From assembly GCA_019722365.1 (NCBI GenBank), contig JADFUC010000852.1, forward strand, positions 496,001 to 560,000: 64,000 nucleotides of DNA. Direction: 5' to 3'. Source of the DNA: Lithospermum erythrorhizon. Lineage: Eukaryota; Streptophyta; Magnoliopsida; Boraginales; Boraginaceae. Shown piece by piece: positions 25,771-38,483 of the stretch (within the stretch, counting starts at the first letter, position 1; every line of letters starts with the position of its first letter). Made by a program: the position numbers and the translations under genes. Under the pieces are notes generated by a model. The model searched no databases and was not told the DNA's origin. It was given only the letters and a program-made list of their open reading frames with translations.

Positions 25771-27419
25771 GTTGATAAGACCTCTATGAAATTTCCAGAG
25801 ATGCAGGATGATGATAAATTAATACATGATAAATACGTAAAAGTTAGTATCGTGACTTACTTTTGTGCTTTAATACATAAAGTCACCTTTTCATAGTATT
25901 CTTATGGTTTAATTGTAATTTACTATTTTTATAGTACATTTTCTAAAAATCTGATCTTGACTTGATTGGCCGAGATTAATGCGTGATCGCGCTGCGGTCC
26001 ATGACTTCAGGTATCTTCACCGGGCGGATCAGTCTTGGGCACGAGGACCCCCAGTCGGCCGCTGACGCACTTCGGTGGTTCTATGCTCAAATAGAAGAAA
26101 GAATCACGCTTCCTAAGCCGGTCGCGGATAGAGAAGTGCACCCGGAGAGAAGGGATAAAAACCACTACGTGAGTATCGTGTCCTTGGTGCATGGGCTAAT
26201 TACAAATGAGTCACCGAGAATCCTCGGCGCAAAGTGAGAGTTGATAAAAGAGGATATTTAAAATGAGAATTCATGGGTAAGGGAACTTCGATTCTGGGAC
26301 CAGCCCTTGAGAAACCGCGTGAGCCACCCTACCCATTGTTGAACGAGCTGGCGAGGTGCACAGGCTTCTTGGACGAATAGATACCGTTCGGGCGGGATTG
26401 CGGTGAGGCGATTCCACGCTGACACGAGAAAAAACTATGCGTGAAGAGAGGAATTACATTGATCAGCAATTGCGGGCTTGAGCAGCGAGCCCGGTAAGCA
26501 CCGAGACCAATTGGTAAAAGTTAAGCGCCTGTGATGACCCGGTACAGTCGTAGCCCAAATAATTGCCAACTTTGCATTAAAGTGAATATTTGGTGAATCT
26601 GGCTTGATTCGGTGGACATACTTGTCACGTGAGCACCTTTAATAAAGCGCCCATTGCCCACGGGCCTTATACAACCATTAACCGGGCTCCATGCACCATT
26701 AATCGGGTTTCTGAACCATTCTATAAGTCTGTCAAGATTAGTCACGTTGGTTTAGCGGTGGGGAAGCGGATTAAAAGGTGGCGGCAATCGAGGAAGCTCG
26801 GTTCACGGTGGTGGGCATTGAGGACCACTCATATAATGGGCTCATAGAAACGTATTAGTCGCGTGGAAGCGATAGTGTCACCGGTTCTGAAAATGAAGTT
26901 TCCTATACCGGGGGACATAGGGGAGGTGTGTGGTGATCAGCGAAGGTATTATGGAGCATCGGTACCGCTTGCTTGAATAGAAGGCCTAGCGGCGGGAGGA
27001 GAGGAAGCGGGTAAAGGGGAAAGAAGTCATATGGAGATAAACTAGGTGAAAAGTGAAGCGGATAAAGATAACTCCCCGAAAGAAAGAGAGAGTAAAAAAG
27101 GGTCATGCCACATGAGGAGGTGATAATGGTTCCTTTAGCGCTTTGAGGAAGCAGAGAAGAAAACTGAATTGGTACTTTGTTGGGGAAGATCATTAACATC
27201 GGTTGATAGTGTTGATAAGAGAGTTTGAAGATGTGTTTGCTTGGGGGCACGAGGAATATGCCAAGTAGACTGGTGGTTGCGATCACGCGAAGGATTGTAT
27301 ATTGAGCCCGACACTTTTTTAAGCCCGTCATTACAAGAAAATGTTGTTTAACGATAAAAAGAACACAACCAACAGGGAAAAGGTATGCGCAGACAATCCG
27401 CGAGTTAAAATTCACGGCA

Positions 27420-27800
27420 TGGGTAGCAAACGTAGTGCTGGTCAAGAAGCCTAATAACAAGTGGCGTATGTGTACAAATTTTACTAATCTGAACAAAGCG
27501 CACCCCAAAGTTCCCATCCATACTTTATCTAGGACTATTGGTTGATGGAAGTCTTTGGCCATGAGGTTTCAACCGTGGATGCTTCGGGGATATCATCAAA
27601 TCACGCATGGCCAGGAGGATGAGGAAAAGCTGGCGTCCATAAGCGAATACAGTTATCTTTGTTGGAAAGTGATGCAATTCGGGTTGAAGAGCGTGGGGCC
27701 AACACCGGTAGTGGTAAATTATGTTCTTTCTCAAATTGGGCGCAATATGAAGATTTACATGTGGGCGATATCTTTGGTTAAGATCAAGGCACAAGCGAAT
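27420..27800 (+). pseudogene. gypsy reverse transcriptase domain, inactivated
   Basis: Reads WVANVVLVKKPNNKWRMC, TNFTNLNKAHPK, then after a stop and shift GYHQITHGQEDEEKLASISEY, FGLKSVGPT and GRNMKIYMW. It aligns by eye, block for block, with the fingers/palm region of Ty3/gypsy RT. The catalytic YVDD box is replaced, so it is not active. Confidence 0.8.
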
Positions 27801-29324
27801 AACTAGCGAATCTTAGGGGAAACCTTTGTCGTACGACAAAGTAGATTAAAGGTGAACCCGAGAAATGCTACGTTTGGAGTGGGTGTCGGGGAAAATTCTA
27901 GGATATACGTGTAGTGCTAGAGGGGAGTGATTCAAATCGTAAGATAAGAAGCGTATTGGGGATGAAACCGAACAATAGTTACAAGGATGTGCAAAGCTAG
28001 CGAGGGGTGTTTTGTTGCCACTTAACACGACCATTATCAAGTTGGGAGAAAGAAATTTACTGTTTTTCAAGAATTTAAGACGCATATCAAAGGAAACGTT
28101 TGTGTGGGATGAAGAGTGTAAGGAAGTCTTTTAGGAATTGAAGAAATATTTGGGGTGGCCACTAAATTCTTTCAGGCCGACCAAATAGTATAGATTGAGA
28201 GTAATAACGCCGTCTAGATGTAGCGATAGGGAGTGTATTATTACGAGGAAGTAGAGAGTCTGAGAATCGATATATTATGGTAGCCATGTGCTAAGATGCA
28301 GATGAGACATACCACATGTAATAGATAAAGCCGCTTTTTCCTTGGCATTTATTGAAAATTGAAGCTTATTTTGAGTCGTGCAATCTGAGTGGTTAGAGAT
28401 CGGCCATTCCCCGGGCGAGATGCTTATCGATCTTTACCTTATCGGGGCAATTGACTACAGGCTATAGAATTGAGGGAAGCTGAGTTTGAGATATCTTACG
28501 CTCCCGAAGACCCGGTATAAGAAGCCTTGGCGTTGGCGGAATTTCATAACCCGAATGCCTTGCTGCGAGAACTCGAGCCCTATCTGAGGTTTAGAGACTC
28601 GAGTCGAGATCAAGCTAAACCGAAATTTAGAACTGTTGTGGATGGGCCCACTTGATGACCAAAGGGGGCAGGTGCATGAGTGCTAGTGCGGGAACTGACA
28701 TGCAAATGCGAGTTCGAGTTTTTCTTTCGACTAATAATGAAAATTTAGAATGTGAAACCCATGATTACCGACTTAAAGTTAGATCCACGGAGGTGGAGGG
28801 ACCTATTAGTAAGAGAAGATTCAAAGTTGGTGATAGAGCAGATCCGCTGGAGTAAAAAATGAAACCCTAATGAAATACCATGTTAAGGCAGTACAAATAT
28901 CTCAGGGGTTTAAACGGGTTATATTGGAAGCAGCGTTCACAGAGGCTGAGAATGAAAAGGCGGAACCAACTTGTCATTGCCACTTACTATGACTTACGGA
29001 AGGTGTATATGTTAAAATCATGAAATGACACAAAGGAAGCTAGATTAAAAGAGTGTAATGGGCTCCGATACCATGAGGAATTCCTCTCCCGGTGATGGCA
29101 TAAATTTAAAAGGTCTGAACCAAAGTTTCAAATACAGATGTCTTATCCAAAGAGAGTTGTATAGAAATCTTGGGTTGGACGGCTATTAACCTATGCGTGT
29201 CCCGACCGAGGGGATGTTCCCAAATTATTACGAAGATACATGAGGATGGTGTGGGATTACGTTGGGGGGCGTCTTTTAGCTAGTAAGATCGCTTGAAATT
29301 TGGATATTCTTGTTGACATTGATA

Positions 29325-30130
29325 GTAAAGGATGCATTGCGTTTGTGAAGAAGTATTAATGACGATTGCAGCGGATGGGAAATGCCTACCGATTACCCAA
29401 CCGTCCACGGCCGCGGTGGTAAGTCCGTTCGTTATTTATGTGTGGGGAATTGACTTGCTAGGAAAATCACCCCAGAGCCCAAGGAGGCTGAGTTATTGTA
29501 GTGATCGATTATTTCAACAAGTGGGTAGAAGCAACACCCCTCAAGAAGACTAGGGCGAAGAGGTTTTCGGGTTAACTTTGTGGAAGAAACGTCCTCGCGT
29601 GGTTTGGAATCCCAAAATCACGGTGTCAGTTACGGTCCTCGATTTGAGGGAAAGTGTTAAGCGGTTTAAATGCGAAATTTGGAATTGACGGCAATTTCGC
29701 TTGATCTATCCCGAAGGGAATATAGGCGGGTGGAGGTCATGAAGCCATGGCCCCAAGGTATCAAGAAGAACATACTCCAAAGCGGTAAATGGGGAGGGAG
29801 TTGGATAGAAGAGCTCCAGCGGTATTATGGTCTCTTCGTTCCGCTTTAATCGAGCAACGAATTTGAATACCTTTACTTTAATGGAGCGAGGCGGTTTTTA
29901 CACACAAAGGTTGTACCAGCATCTGGGAGGGATTGGGTTAAGAAGGAAGAAAGCAATGACCAACGATTGAAGGAATATTTCAACTTGGTGGATGAGTTAA
30001 GAGACGAAGCCCTATATAAGACTCTCAAATACAAACAACTTATGGCTAGGACATACAACCGAAGGGTCAAAAACCGCCAATTTCATTATGGAATCCCAAT
30101 GCTTGATTATCTTCGGCCCAGGTAACCTAA
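29325..30130 (+). pseudogene. gypsy integrase core and C-terminal remnants
   Basis: VWGIDLLGKSPQSPRRLSY around 29430-29500 corresponds to the core (GxDxxGPLP) start, followed by a KWVEA-like stretch after a frame change. RDEALYKTLKYKQLMARTYN and RRVKNRQFHYG at 29990-30100 correspond to the segment before the C-terminal domain. Numerous stops. Confidence 0.7.
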
Positions 30131-32324
30131 AGAGCCGGGGAGAGAAGTTGAGCCAAATGGGAGGGGCCATGCTCGAGGTGGTTATTGGGACCCGAAACAC
30201 ATATAGGCTAGAAGACTTAGAGGGCAAAATATTATGTAACCGCTGAGTCATGTAACCGCCCAAGAAGAGGAAGAGGCGCTCTTTAAAAGGGTGAACCATT
30301 AATAAAAGGCGGTTTTATCTTTTATATGACTTGTTAAAATTATGCGAAAAATGCTACAAGCAATCTGGCGACATGCAAAATCCATAAGAAATATAATTAT
30401 ACGCGTCATGCATTAAGACGAAATAATTGATCATTAAGTGGGTCATAAATAAAAAGCTCATGTCAGCATTAAAAGCGATTAACATGAGAAAAATAAGCTT
30501 TTATATGTATAACCCGGCGATTGCTACATGGAGTGTATTAACTTTTGTAATAAAGCGAGACGGTTGGCACGGGGGGCAAAGGGCATAAGGCATAAGCCGC
30601 AGTTCTATAAGATATTTCTATAAACAAAAGCAAGATTTAGATCAAGAGATACATCTATAAATAAACGCAACTAGTTTTACTTTTAAGCTTTAAAAGGGTA
30701 AAAATGGAAAACGTTGATATTACGGATAAATGTTCAAAGGGCGCAAAAATAAAAGGTTATAAAATTGTTGTTAAAAGTTACCAGGAAAATACAAAAGTAC
30801 ATGTGACAAATTATTGCAGCATTAAGAAGTGGGGGCGTTAAGCGGGATTTGTAAAAGGTCCTGCTTGGCACAACCTTCCCATGAGGGAAGTTAAAGGGGC
30901 CGAGAGATCCGTAGGAGCAAACCACTCTTCAGGATAATCTTGAATGGAAGTCACCATGATTGGAGGTTTTTAACATCCCTATAGGTTTTGGTAAAGCGGC
31001 AAAGACAATAAGGCATAACTGCAAGCCTCGAGTGGAACTTCGGCCGGTCGGTGATACTCGAAAATAGCCCTTTGGACTGTAGAGGGAAGAGCCTCATGGC
31101 CAGTTCACTTATTCACCAATTTGCCGCGCCTTGGTTGTCTTATTATGGACCCGATTGAAGGTGTTCAGTACTCTGAATGAGATCGAAAATCTTCGCCCTC
31201 CCGAATGGAGTAAATCGAGCTTGAATGAGATCATGCTTCTTGATTTCAACTAAGGCTTGAGCCAGTCTTTCTTCTCTTTTACCACTAGAGTGGTAGCGAC
31301 TTTGAGCCTTTCATTCTCTTCCGTGGCTCGAGAGGAGACTTAAGAGTTGTAAAACTCTTTACTAACTTTTCTCCCTAGAACTACTTGGCGCGTCGTCCGA
31401 TGAAATCCGCCTACAGGGCTGGGCATAGGTAGCATTCAGGTGAGGACCACCAAAGAACACGAGTGAATACACATATACAAATACATATACAAATGAAAGA
31501 CAAATGAGGAAAGAGAAAGAAAAATTCACTTAATCAGTGGCGAGGCCACACGACCACAATGAATCTACAAGGATCATGGATTGCGTCATGAGTCCCTCTT
31601 TAATTAGCTCTAACGAGGGCGTGAAGCCTTGGGAAGCATCCACTGCTTCCACAAAGGTAGACTCGCCATCGGTCACGGAATCCGCAGTGCAGTATAAGGC
31701 ATCTCCAAACAAAATTAGTTGAAATGCTACATCTTAACTTTTGGAGCCGAATCGGCACCCTCCTCATGAAGCGAGTCTGAGGTGGATGGATGGAGACTAG
31801 AGCTCTCTGTGGACTTCTTGTACTAGGGGTATAAAGGAAGGCGGGTCTTCCGATCAAATCCAGTACGATATACCGGATATGGGCGACATGTGCAATGGAT
31901 TTCTGTCTCTTTGAAAAAAAAAAGGCGAGTTTCGATATGGCCGTTTTTCACGATAAAGAGGAGGATTATGGAACGACCGCCGGCTGAGATACCGTGATCG
32001 CGGGTTCCTGGGAAGCCTTTTTAACCACTTTGGCTCGTCTGAAAAGTGGAACGTGGTCGCCGGTCATGGTGGAAAAAGAACTTCTTTTGGGTTCATCTTG
32101 TAGCGGCCGCCCGAGACTTTCGTCTTCAAAGAAGAGGATTAGGTCGAGGAAAAGAGAGAAAGCTAAAGGTAAAAACACCACTTGGAAGCGGATCGGACCC
32201 AATCCCAGCCCAGGAAGGCACCGCTATTTAGTCGAACTCACTTTGGAAGCCCGGATCGGAACATTGCTTAGATTAAAACATCACAAACCATGAAATACTT
32301 TATAAGTAGAAGGGGTTGTCAAAA

Positions 32325-32765
32325 AGCCAGTTCAGCCATGTAATCCCAGGCTTTGTCCAATGCGATTTTCTTACTCGAGGAAGTCCGCCTACGGGGACCC
32401 CGCGTCGCCCGTACGCGTTTCATGAATCACCGTTTGGGTACCGCTTGCACCAGCGATTTTCTCAATCTTGGGGTTGGCAAAAATGTTGCAGCCTCGGGCG
32501 GAAGGGAAGGATGTAAGCGGCCCAGAGTGTGAGGTGTTGTGCATATTAAAGAAATTGGGTAAAGGTGGGATTTATTTCAGCCATCCTACAAGCTACTATG
32601 AAGATGGTGATAGCTAGCCACCCACTAGGGTAGATTTGCCTAGGGGAACGATTAACCGCTATTAATAGTTCGTATAAAGTTTGAAAGAAGCGAGGCTCAC
32701 GTGGGATAGGGATTACATGTACATGGCCCGGTCCGTCCATGAATGACCAAGGGACCGTCGTATGG
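32325..32765 (-). pseudogene. antisense ORF of the gypsy element (Transposase_28 / plant-mobile-domain-like)
   Basis: Minus-strand reading gives PREPRFFQTLYELLIAVNRS, SPRQIYPSGWLAITIFIVAC and MAEINPTFTQFL. These match the pattern of the putative gypsy-type transposon domain: P.FF..LL...L.P.QL.PN.W..I.AF...C...G..PT..LF. Such antisense ORFs sit between integrase and 3' LTR in Tat-lineage elements, exactly the position here. It is cut by a stop near 32546 and continues degenerately to ~32325. Confidence 0.55.
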
Positions 32766-33756
32766 GATAGATTGACTAGAGCTCCACGTAGCTTTTGCTA
32801 TTCTTAAAGGAAGGCGCATTTCTACAAATGAATGGATGGAAAAGTAGTGCCTAAAATTAACTAAATTGCTTGATTAGAATTCTCTTGTTAGCAGTCCGCA
32901 GGATAATAGGAGATTATCACCTTACTTGCCGTATTGGTACCGGCTTGAATAGGTTAGGTGGTTTGAGGTTGAGGGAGTGGTAAGGCACAGAACGTTAGGT
33001 GGTAGAAGAAGAGGAGGGATAAACCCATTAGAGCTCAGCCCGGAGACTAGCGTTTGCATTTAGGCGGAGTTTCCCCATTATGCCCATCGATTAAAGGCGA
33101 CTTTCGTCGGCTCGAGGCAGCACGAACATTATGTTAGCAAAAGGATCATGGTCCTTGGGGAAAATTTTAATTAATAGTAAAAACTCTTCACCCGCGCGGT
33201 GTATAATCTAAGAGCGTAAGGGTGTCGGGTTCGATACCACGCAGGCGAGTCGGGCCTTTGAGGAATGGTTTCGTTTTAATCCAGGACGTGGAAAAGAATT
33301 TTGCGGTTAAAACCGCCCGATTTCTCCTCTGTGGAAACGAGGAAGGCGGCGGGTTTAAAACAAAATCGAGGAAATCTTAGGAGATGAGGCCCCAAAATAG
33401 AGGCAATTTGGGGAAAATTGAAAGGAGGCTCGAAGCGATTCGAATTTGAGTACATAACTCTTGTGTGACACAAAGTAAAGAAGGTCTGGCACTGGGGCAG
33501 GAGGTACCTTTTTATGAGACTTAGAACCTTACAGCGGGCTGAGAACTTCGACTGGCCAGGGGTATGGACACGATGTAGAGGAGGCTTGGGGTTCCGTAGG
33601 AAGGAACAGTTTTCGAGAGAAAAGCGAGGATCAAAATGCTTGTCGAGCGATATTTGTCAAAGATGCGATTTCCTTGACAGTTTATAGCGGTTTAGGAGGG
33701 TGATTTGTCAGGGTTCGTCCATGGGAGACTCAAAGGAACTTTAATACATGAATTGT

Positions 33757-34855
33757 GTTTTATAATATTCAATAAATTATTTTTCATTTCAATAGAAAAA
33801 TAATATAATTAAAAAGAAATTGATATGAATTATAATTAAAGAGTAATTGAAATGGGACCAAAATATTGTGTTTAAAGAGGCATAATATTAATTTTAATGG
33901 AATAATCAAAGGTTGGCACTATTACTCCCTCGCGGGTACTCTTTAATAATATAATTAAAGAGTAATCGAAATGAATTATAATTAAACAGTAATTGAAATG
34001 GGACCAAAATATTATTTTTAAAGAGGCATAATATTAATTTTTTAGATTTATCTCGATATGTGAGAAGCAATTAAAATAAATTGGATGGAATATACAGAAT
34101 CTGCAATAGTAATGACATATCTCCGTGTTTTTAATATTTCCTTTTTTTTATTTAGTTGTCATATTAATATAATTTTTTTTATTCATTTTTAATTATCATT
34201 CTAATACTTCGTAGTATATTTTATTCCATTAATTTTTTCTATTTTATCCTTGGTAAAAATCAAGTCTCTAGTTAGGTAATCTCCTTGAATTGGCGGTCTA
34301 TTAGTAACAATTATTGTCAACAAAAAATTTACTCCCTTCAATTTTTTTATTTGATATCCTGACATTTTTCACATTAATAAAAAACAATTAACAATGAAGA
34401 AATACATTTTACCTATACATTCCTAATCAATAACTAAAATAATAATTAATAAATGTAACTTTTGAATATATTAAGTAGGGGGCTTAAAAGGAAAACTTAA
34501 TGAGACATTGTATTGGAATTTCAAAATGACAATTATTTTAAAAAAGATAAAAAAATACTAGGATATCAAGTAAAAAAACCGAAAGGAGTATTAATTATCA
34601 TCTATTATCTCTTGAATTGAACTTTTTCAATGGACGATGGGACAGTTGAGCACTTGAGCATATACCAAGATAAAAGACTTGAAAACTTCATTTAAAGTTC
34701 TTTAAATTAATTAAGGGTATATATGTACACAATTATAATTCCTTAATGATTATGCCATTAGAACGATAAATAATAAAGAAAAACCGAGAGGGAGTAATAG
34801 TTTCAACCTATTTATCATTTTATATAGTTTTATAATATTCAATAAATTATTTTTC
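33757..34855. repeat. 29 bp direct repeats bracketing ~1.04 kb at the edge of the gypsy block
   Basis: The 29 bp starting gttttataatattcaata occur identically at 33757-33785 and 34827-34855. Inside are a tandem pair of an approximately 150 bp unit (33820-33970 / 33970-34045) and a MITE (34332-34588). Confidence 0.65.
34332..34588. repeat. 257 bp Stowaway-like MITE
   Basis: Terminal inverted repeats of about 40 bp: the left begins ctcccttcaatttttttatt, the right end is its inverse ending ccgaaaggag, and gatatcctgac / ctaggatatc also pair. TA flanks on both sides (34330-34331, 34589-34590). No ORF. Confidence 0.75.
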
Positions 34856-34859
34856 TACT

Positions 34860-37225
34860 ATGTGCTCTTAAGGCAGAATCAATCAGAAAATAAAACAAAA
34901 TAATTGAAAATAAGAGAGGAAATATATTTTCAAATCTTTCATATTAAATTTTAGGGAAAAATATATGTCTACTATCGAATACTTTCTTATATTAGCCTTA
35001 CCATATATCCTTCGACCATTTTTAAGAAAAAGATGGTTATAAAGTTGACATTTTCTACTTGTTTCTCACGTATGAAACAAATTAAAGGTGTAATAACACA
35101 TATCTTGCCCTTGACCACTGATAATATACTGTATATGAATTTCAATTTAATGATATAAGTGTTGAATCGTCTAATACGTTAGCTGCTGCATTCTCCGATC
35201 CATAAGTTTATAGAAAATAAATAGAGATCTGGAAAATCCTAAGTCGATTTCATAATAGAGCGGAAAATTGTGTATTTTCCACATATTTACTGTTTTAGTA
35301 ACTTTCTTTTGACTACGTACATTGACTGATTAGTGACGTCTTAGGTAACAATCTCCCAAGTCACCAAGATGGTCAAAATTGTAACCATAAGATGATATTA
35401 CCACATAGTCAAACTTATCAAAGGATTTGAGTGTGAACCGAGTGATTCTTTCACTTTTTAAGTGATAGTAACCCTCCAAACAGACTATTAATCAAAATAC
35501 AATGCAATACATGAGATCATAAAATACATAATTATTTCATCCTCTTATGCATAAATAAATATAATCTTGTAACTTATTGATTGGTTTATTTAAATAATTA
35601 GAAATATTATTTGAATAAAAACTGCATATATATGTGAAATTTTTATTAATTTGTCACGAACCATATGTCATATGATGACTTAGATGATTCAAACTAAAAT
35701 TTCAAAATAACAAATAACATTATATACAATGTACGTAACATATTTTTTACTTAATTACTTATATGCTCTTCAACTGTGGATGAACTAGTGGAACATGGGA
35801 AGCAGTTGTCCAGTATAAATTTTTAAAAAATTATGTTATTCCCCTTTCCATAAATTTTTATATTTTTTTTATAAACATGATATCAAATAATACATCATTC
35901 TTATATAAAAAATCTGATTCCGTCACTTTTCAAAACTATATTAAAACACATAGAACCTTACTGAGAATTCTCACATTTTTTAGGACTAGCTATATTAAAA
36001 CTTACACCGTATTTGTAAATTGATATTCCATTCGTGTGATGTAATTAAATAAGCAGAGATAGATTTGGAAATTGATGGATAAGGGGGAGAAGCTGAAGAC
36101 AGATTTGTCGCTGTTGGAGATTGCACGTGTACGTCTGCACGGATGGGTTGTACGTAATGTACCACACCCCACGCGGAGACGGTGGAGAGACAGTTGTACA
36201 GTCAGGTGAAGTGTCCTCATCAATCTTCATGGCAAATTAAACTATTCGGGGTCCAAAAATCAGCTACCCATCTCTTTAGAGCTTCCCATATTGTCATTCA
36301 AAGTTCGTGAGGGAGTTAAATTATGGTGATCAAAAATTCATACACTAGATTAATATATGATGCCTACAATGATGAATTAACTCGGTTAAAATGATATTTT
36401 CAGTCTGTCACATAAGGACCATTAAGATTTCAACCTGAATTGTTTGGTGCTTAGGTTATATGTTCATCTCTTAAACAAATTCTCATGTGGTACAAAACCA
36501 GCACTAATCTTGCTCACTTTTTCCATTATATATGATGACCATTGTTAATCACAGATACTTAGTCATGGAAAATGAATATACGTTCTTAATGCTCTATTTT
36601 CTCACACTAATTATTTGTGTTTGTGATAAAATGGTGTATTTATCACACTTATCTGTAAAGATGGTTCAGCACCCAACTTTGTTATGCGTTTTTGAATTTA
36701 GTCGTATATATTTTTTATTTGTATTGTATAATCTTACATGAAAATTATATCGATGAAAAATAAATTTGGCTGCTATTGATATATTTTTTATCAAATATTA
36801 TATAATATAAATAAATATATATTTAAAGTTAAAGGTTTTAAGTTGTAATTATAAAAAAAAATGAACCCAAATTTTTTATATGAGATAGAGACTATTATTA
36901 AACATGAAAAAGATAACCGAGACAGAATTCAACCAAATCTGTTGTAGTTGGATAAGGACACAAGCAAGGCATGGTAAATGGAGAAATTGAGAGGACATAA
37001 TAGGCTAGGACTCGGTCTTTTTAAATAACAATGGCGGTACAATATGAAAAAATTACATGCTATAACTTCAAATGATATCCGCGACAGCAAGAAATGGGGT
37101 ACTTGAAGAAACCAAGTTCTAATCTTTCTCTAAGTTTCACAAGATTCTAACTAGACACTTGAATGTGCCATATCGGTTTAGCATCATAACTTAATTGATC
37201 GTTAAGAAAGGAATAATTTATATAT
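34860..37225. other. AT-rich intergenic DNA with one ACGT-rich island
   Basis: No gene recognised. At 36115-36190 there is a GC-richer patch holding three ACGT cores, including a cacgtg G-box at ~36124. It is partly open on the minus strand (36045-36230, 36002-36223), but neither reading has a known domain. It could be a promoter or a decayed exon. Confidence 0.35.
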
Positions 37226-37229
37226 GAGC

Positions 37230-37560
37230 TGTTAAAGAGTGATACGTCGCGTCGATAGTTGTTTTACCGGGTTAATATATAAGGTTTTGGGTTATTTAAA
37301 CACATTGTCGGTGGTTTTAAAGTGGAGCATATAGAGTATTATCGTGGTATCGAGGCCAGGGTTTGTGGTGATGAGGGGCACGTCTTGCGGCGTTGTTAAA
37401 TTCCGGAAATGATATAATCTGGAGTAGAGGTTCTGGCGTGAGAGAGTGTTAAAGTGGCAGCGTTCGCGTCGATAGTTGGTGACCTGGGATTAACATGGCG
37501 TAACCTACTATCATTGGGCAACTAATACATCGTCTATCTGTGAAGATTGTCCCAATTTAT
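37230..37560 (+). mobile_element. TRIM (terminal-repeat retrotransposon in miniature)
   Basis: Left repeat 37230-~37341 begins tgttaaagagtgatacgtcg and contains atatataagg. It is followed at 37345 by tggtatcgaggccaggg, a slightly mutated primer-binding site for initiator Met-tRNA (TGGTATCAGAGC). After ~80 bp of non-coding sequence comes the purine tract gtgagagag (37438-37446), immediately followed at 37447 by a second, diverged copy of the terminal repeat (tgttaaagtggcagcg, gtcgatagttg). LTR-PBS-short spacer-PPT-LTR without ORFs is the definition of a TRIM. The 3' LTR end near 37560 is approximate. Confidence 0.62.
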
Positions 37561-37561
37561 A

Positions 37562-38465
37562 ATTTTGATAGTCGAATTTTAAATTTCGGACTCAATTATT
37601 TTATAATACTTAATAAAAATTATATGAAATACTAACATTTTTAATATATTATATTATTAATATAATAAATTTGATTCATCTAATCATGTGTGACAATTAA
37701 GACTAACTACTTAAAACTAATCATTAAGAAATCAAACTAAATAATTTACTAAAAGCGAAAATAGATACTTTAAAGATTGTTACAATATCCATATGTATTA
37801 CATGAGCGTGTAAATTCGATGGTCTAGTGATATAGTGAGACAATTTATTCGCATACTATCATCTAAATAAAGCCGAATACCGTAACAAATTGACATTGTA
37901 CATAACAAATTGACATTGTACAATAATATAAAATTGTGAGGAAAATTTGAGCACAGCTGTATTGAGCATTTTTTAAACCCACGAATATTTTCATTTGCTA
38001 TCTTTTCTGTAATAAAGATATGTAGTTTAATTTTTTATAATTAAAATGAATAAATTTTAATTAATACTTCTAATAATTTTGATTTGAATTGAATAAAGAA
38101 TATCATGTAATAAAGTCAATTACGTTAGAAATATAATTTGATATATTTTCACTAAACATTATACAACAAATGAAACTTATGCATCAATACCTCTAAAGAG
38201 ATTAATGTCTCAAATAAAGGAATAAATTATATATATTACTTCATATATAAATATATTTAAATTCAAAATTAAAATTGAATAATCAAAATTTAACATTCTA
38301 TAATTTTTTAGATGAAAGTAATACTCCGTATTTGATTTGGCCCGGTCATCAGCTGTCCACCAGATCTCCGAATTAAGACTTTGAAAGAAAATACAAAATC
38401 GTCTCTGCCCACCCTTCCTTTCCAAGAAATTTCTCATATCTATAGTTTCCCTCCCAGAATTGAAG
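37562..38465. other. AT-rich region upstream of the ACC synthase gene
   Basis: No gene. It contains a short direct repeat (cataacaaattgacattgta) around 37885-37921 and otherwise AT-rich promoter-distal DNA. Confidence 0.5.
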
Positions 38466-38474
38466 TTATTTTCT

Positions 38475-38483
38475 TATAAATAG
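38475..38483 (+). promoter_or_regulatory. TATA box of the ACC synthase gene
   Basis: tataaatag about 225 bp upstream of the ATG, followed by a pyrimidine/CA-rich leader (caatatctcattacaacacc) typical of a plant 5' UTR. Confidence 0.65.

Larger units (their letters stand above)
25965..33745 (+). mobile_element. degenerate Ty3/gypsy retrotransposon, Tat-type, internal region
   Basis: A 7.8 kb block of clearly higher GC content than its flanks. Pol-derived segments follow in canonical order on the plus strand: pre-RT REFEDVFAW (~27215-27240); RT with TAWVANVVLVKKPNNKWRM, NKAHPK and GYHQI, FGLK, QIGRNMKIYMW (27420-27790); RNase H (~28010-28600) with FFKNLRR and AIELREAEFEISY; integrase (~29330-29560) with GIDLLGKSPQSP; and the integrase C-terminus YNRRVKNRQFHYG (~29940-30110). 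Downstream lies an antisense Transposase_28-like ORF, typical of Tat/Retand-type elements. Stops and frameshifts occur throughout and the metal-binding aspartates of RT are lost (YMWAIS replaces YVDDM). No flanking LTRs were found, so it is a dead, old remnant. All ORFs inside on either strand belong to it or are shadows. Confidence 0.8.

Noticed and set aside
26903..27562. 219-residue minus-strand ORF, the longest open minus frame in the gypsy block
   Set aside because: It lies antisense to the RT-containing pol remnant, has no domain signature, and is long only because the GC-richer region has fewer stops.
33216..33234. tRNA-like T-arm with a perfect B-box (ggttcgatacc)
   Set aside because: No A-box or acceptor stem upstream at the right spacing; it lies inside the decayed gypsy element.
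36002..36230. Minus ORFs of 61 and 73 residues
   Set aside because: No recognisable domain, two overlapping frames, no convincing splice sites; kept only as a GC-richer island.
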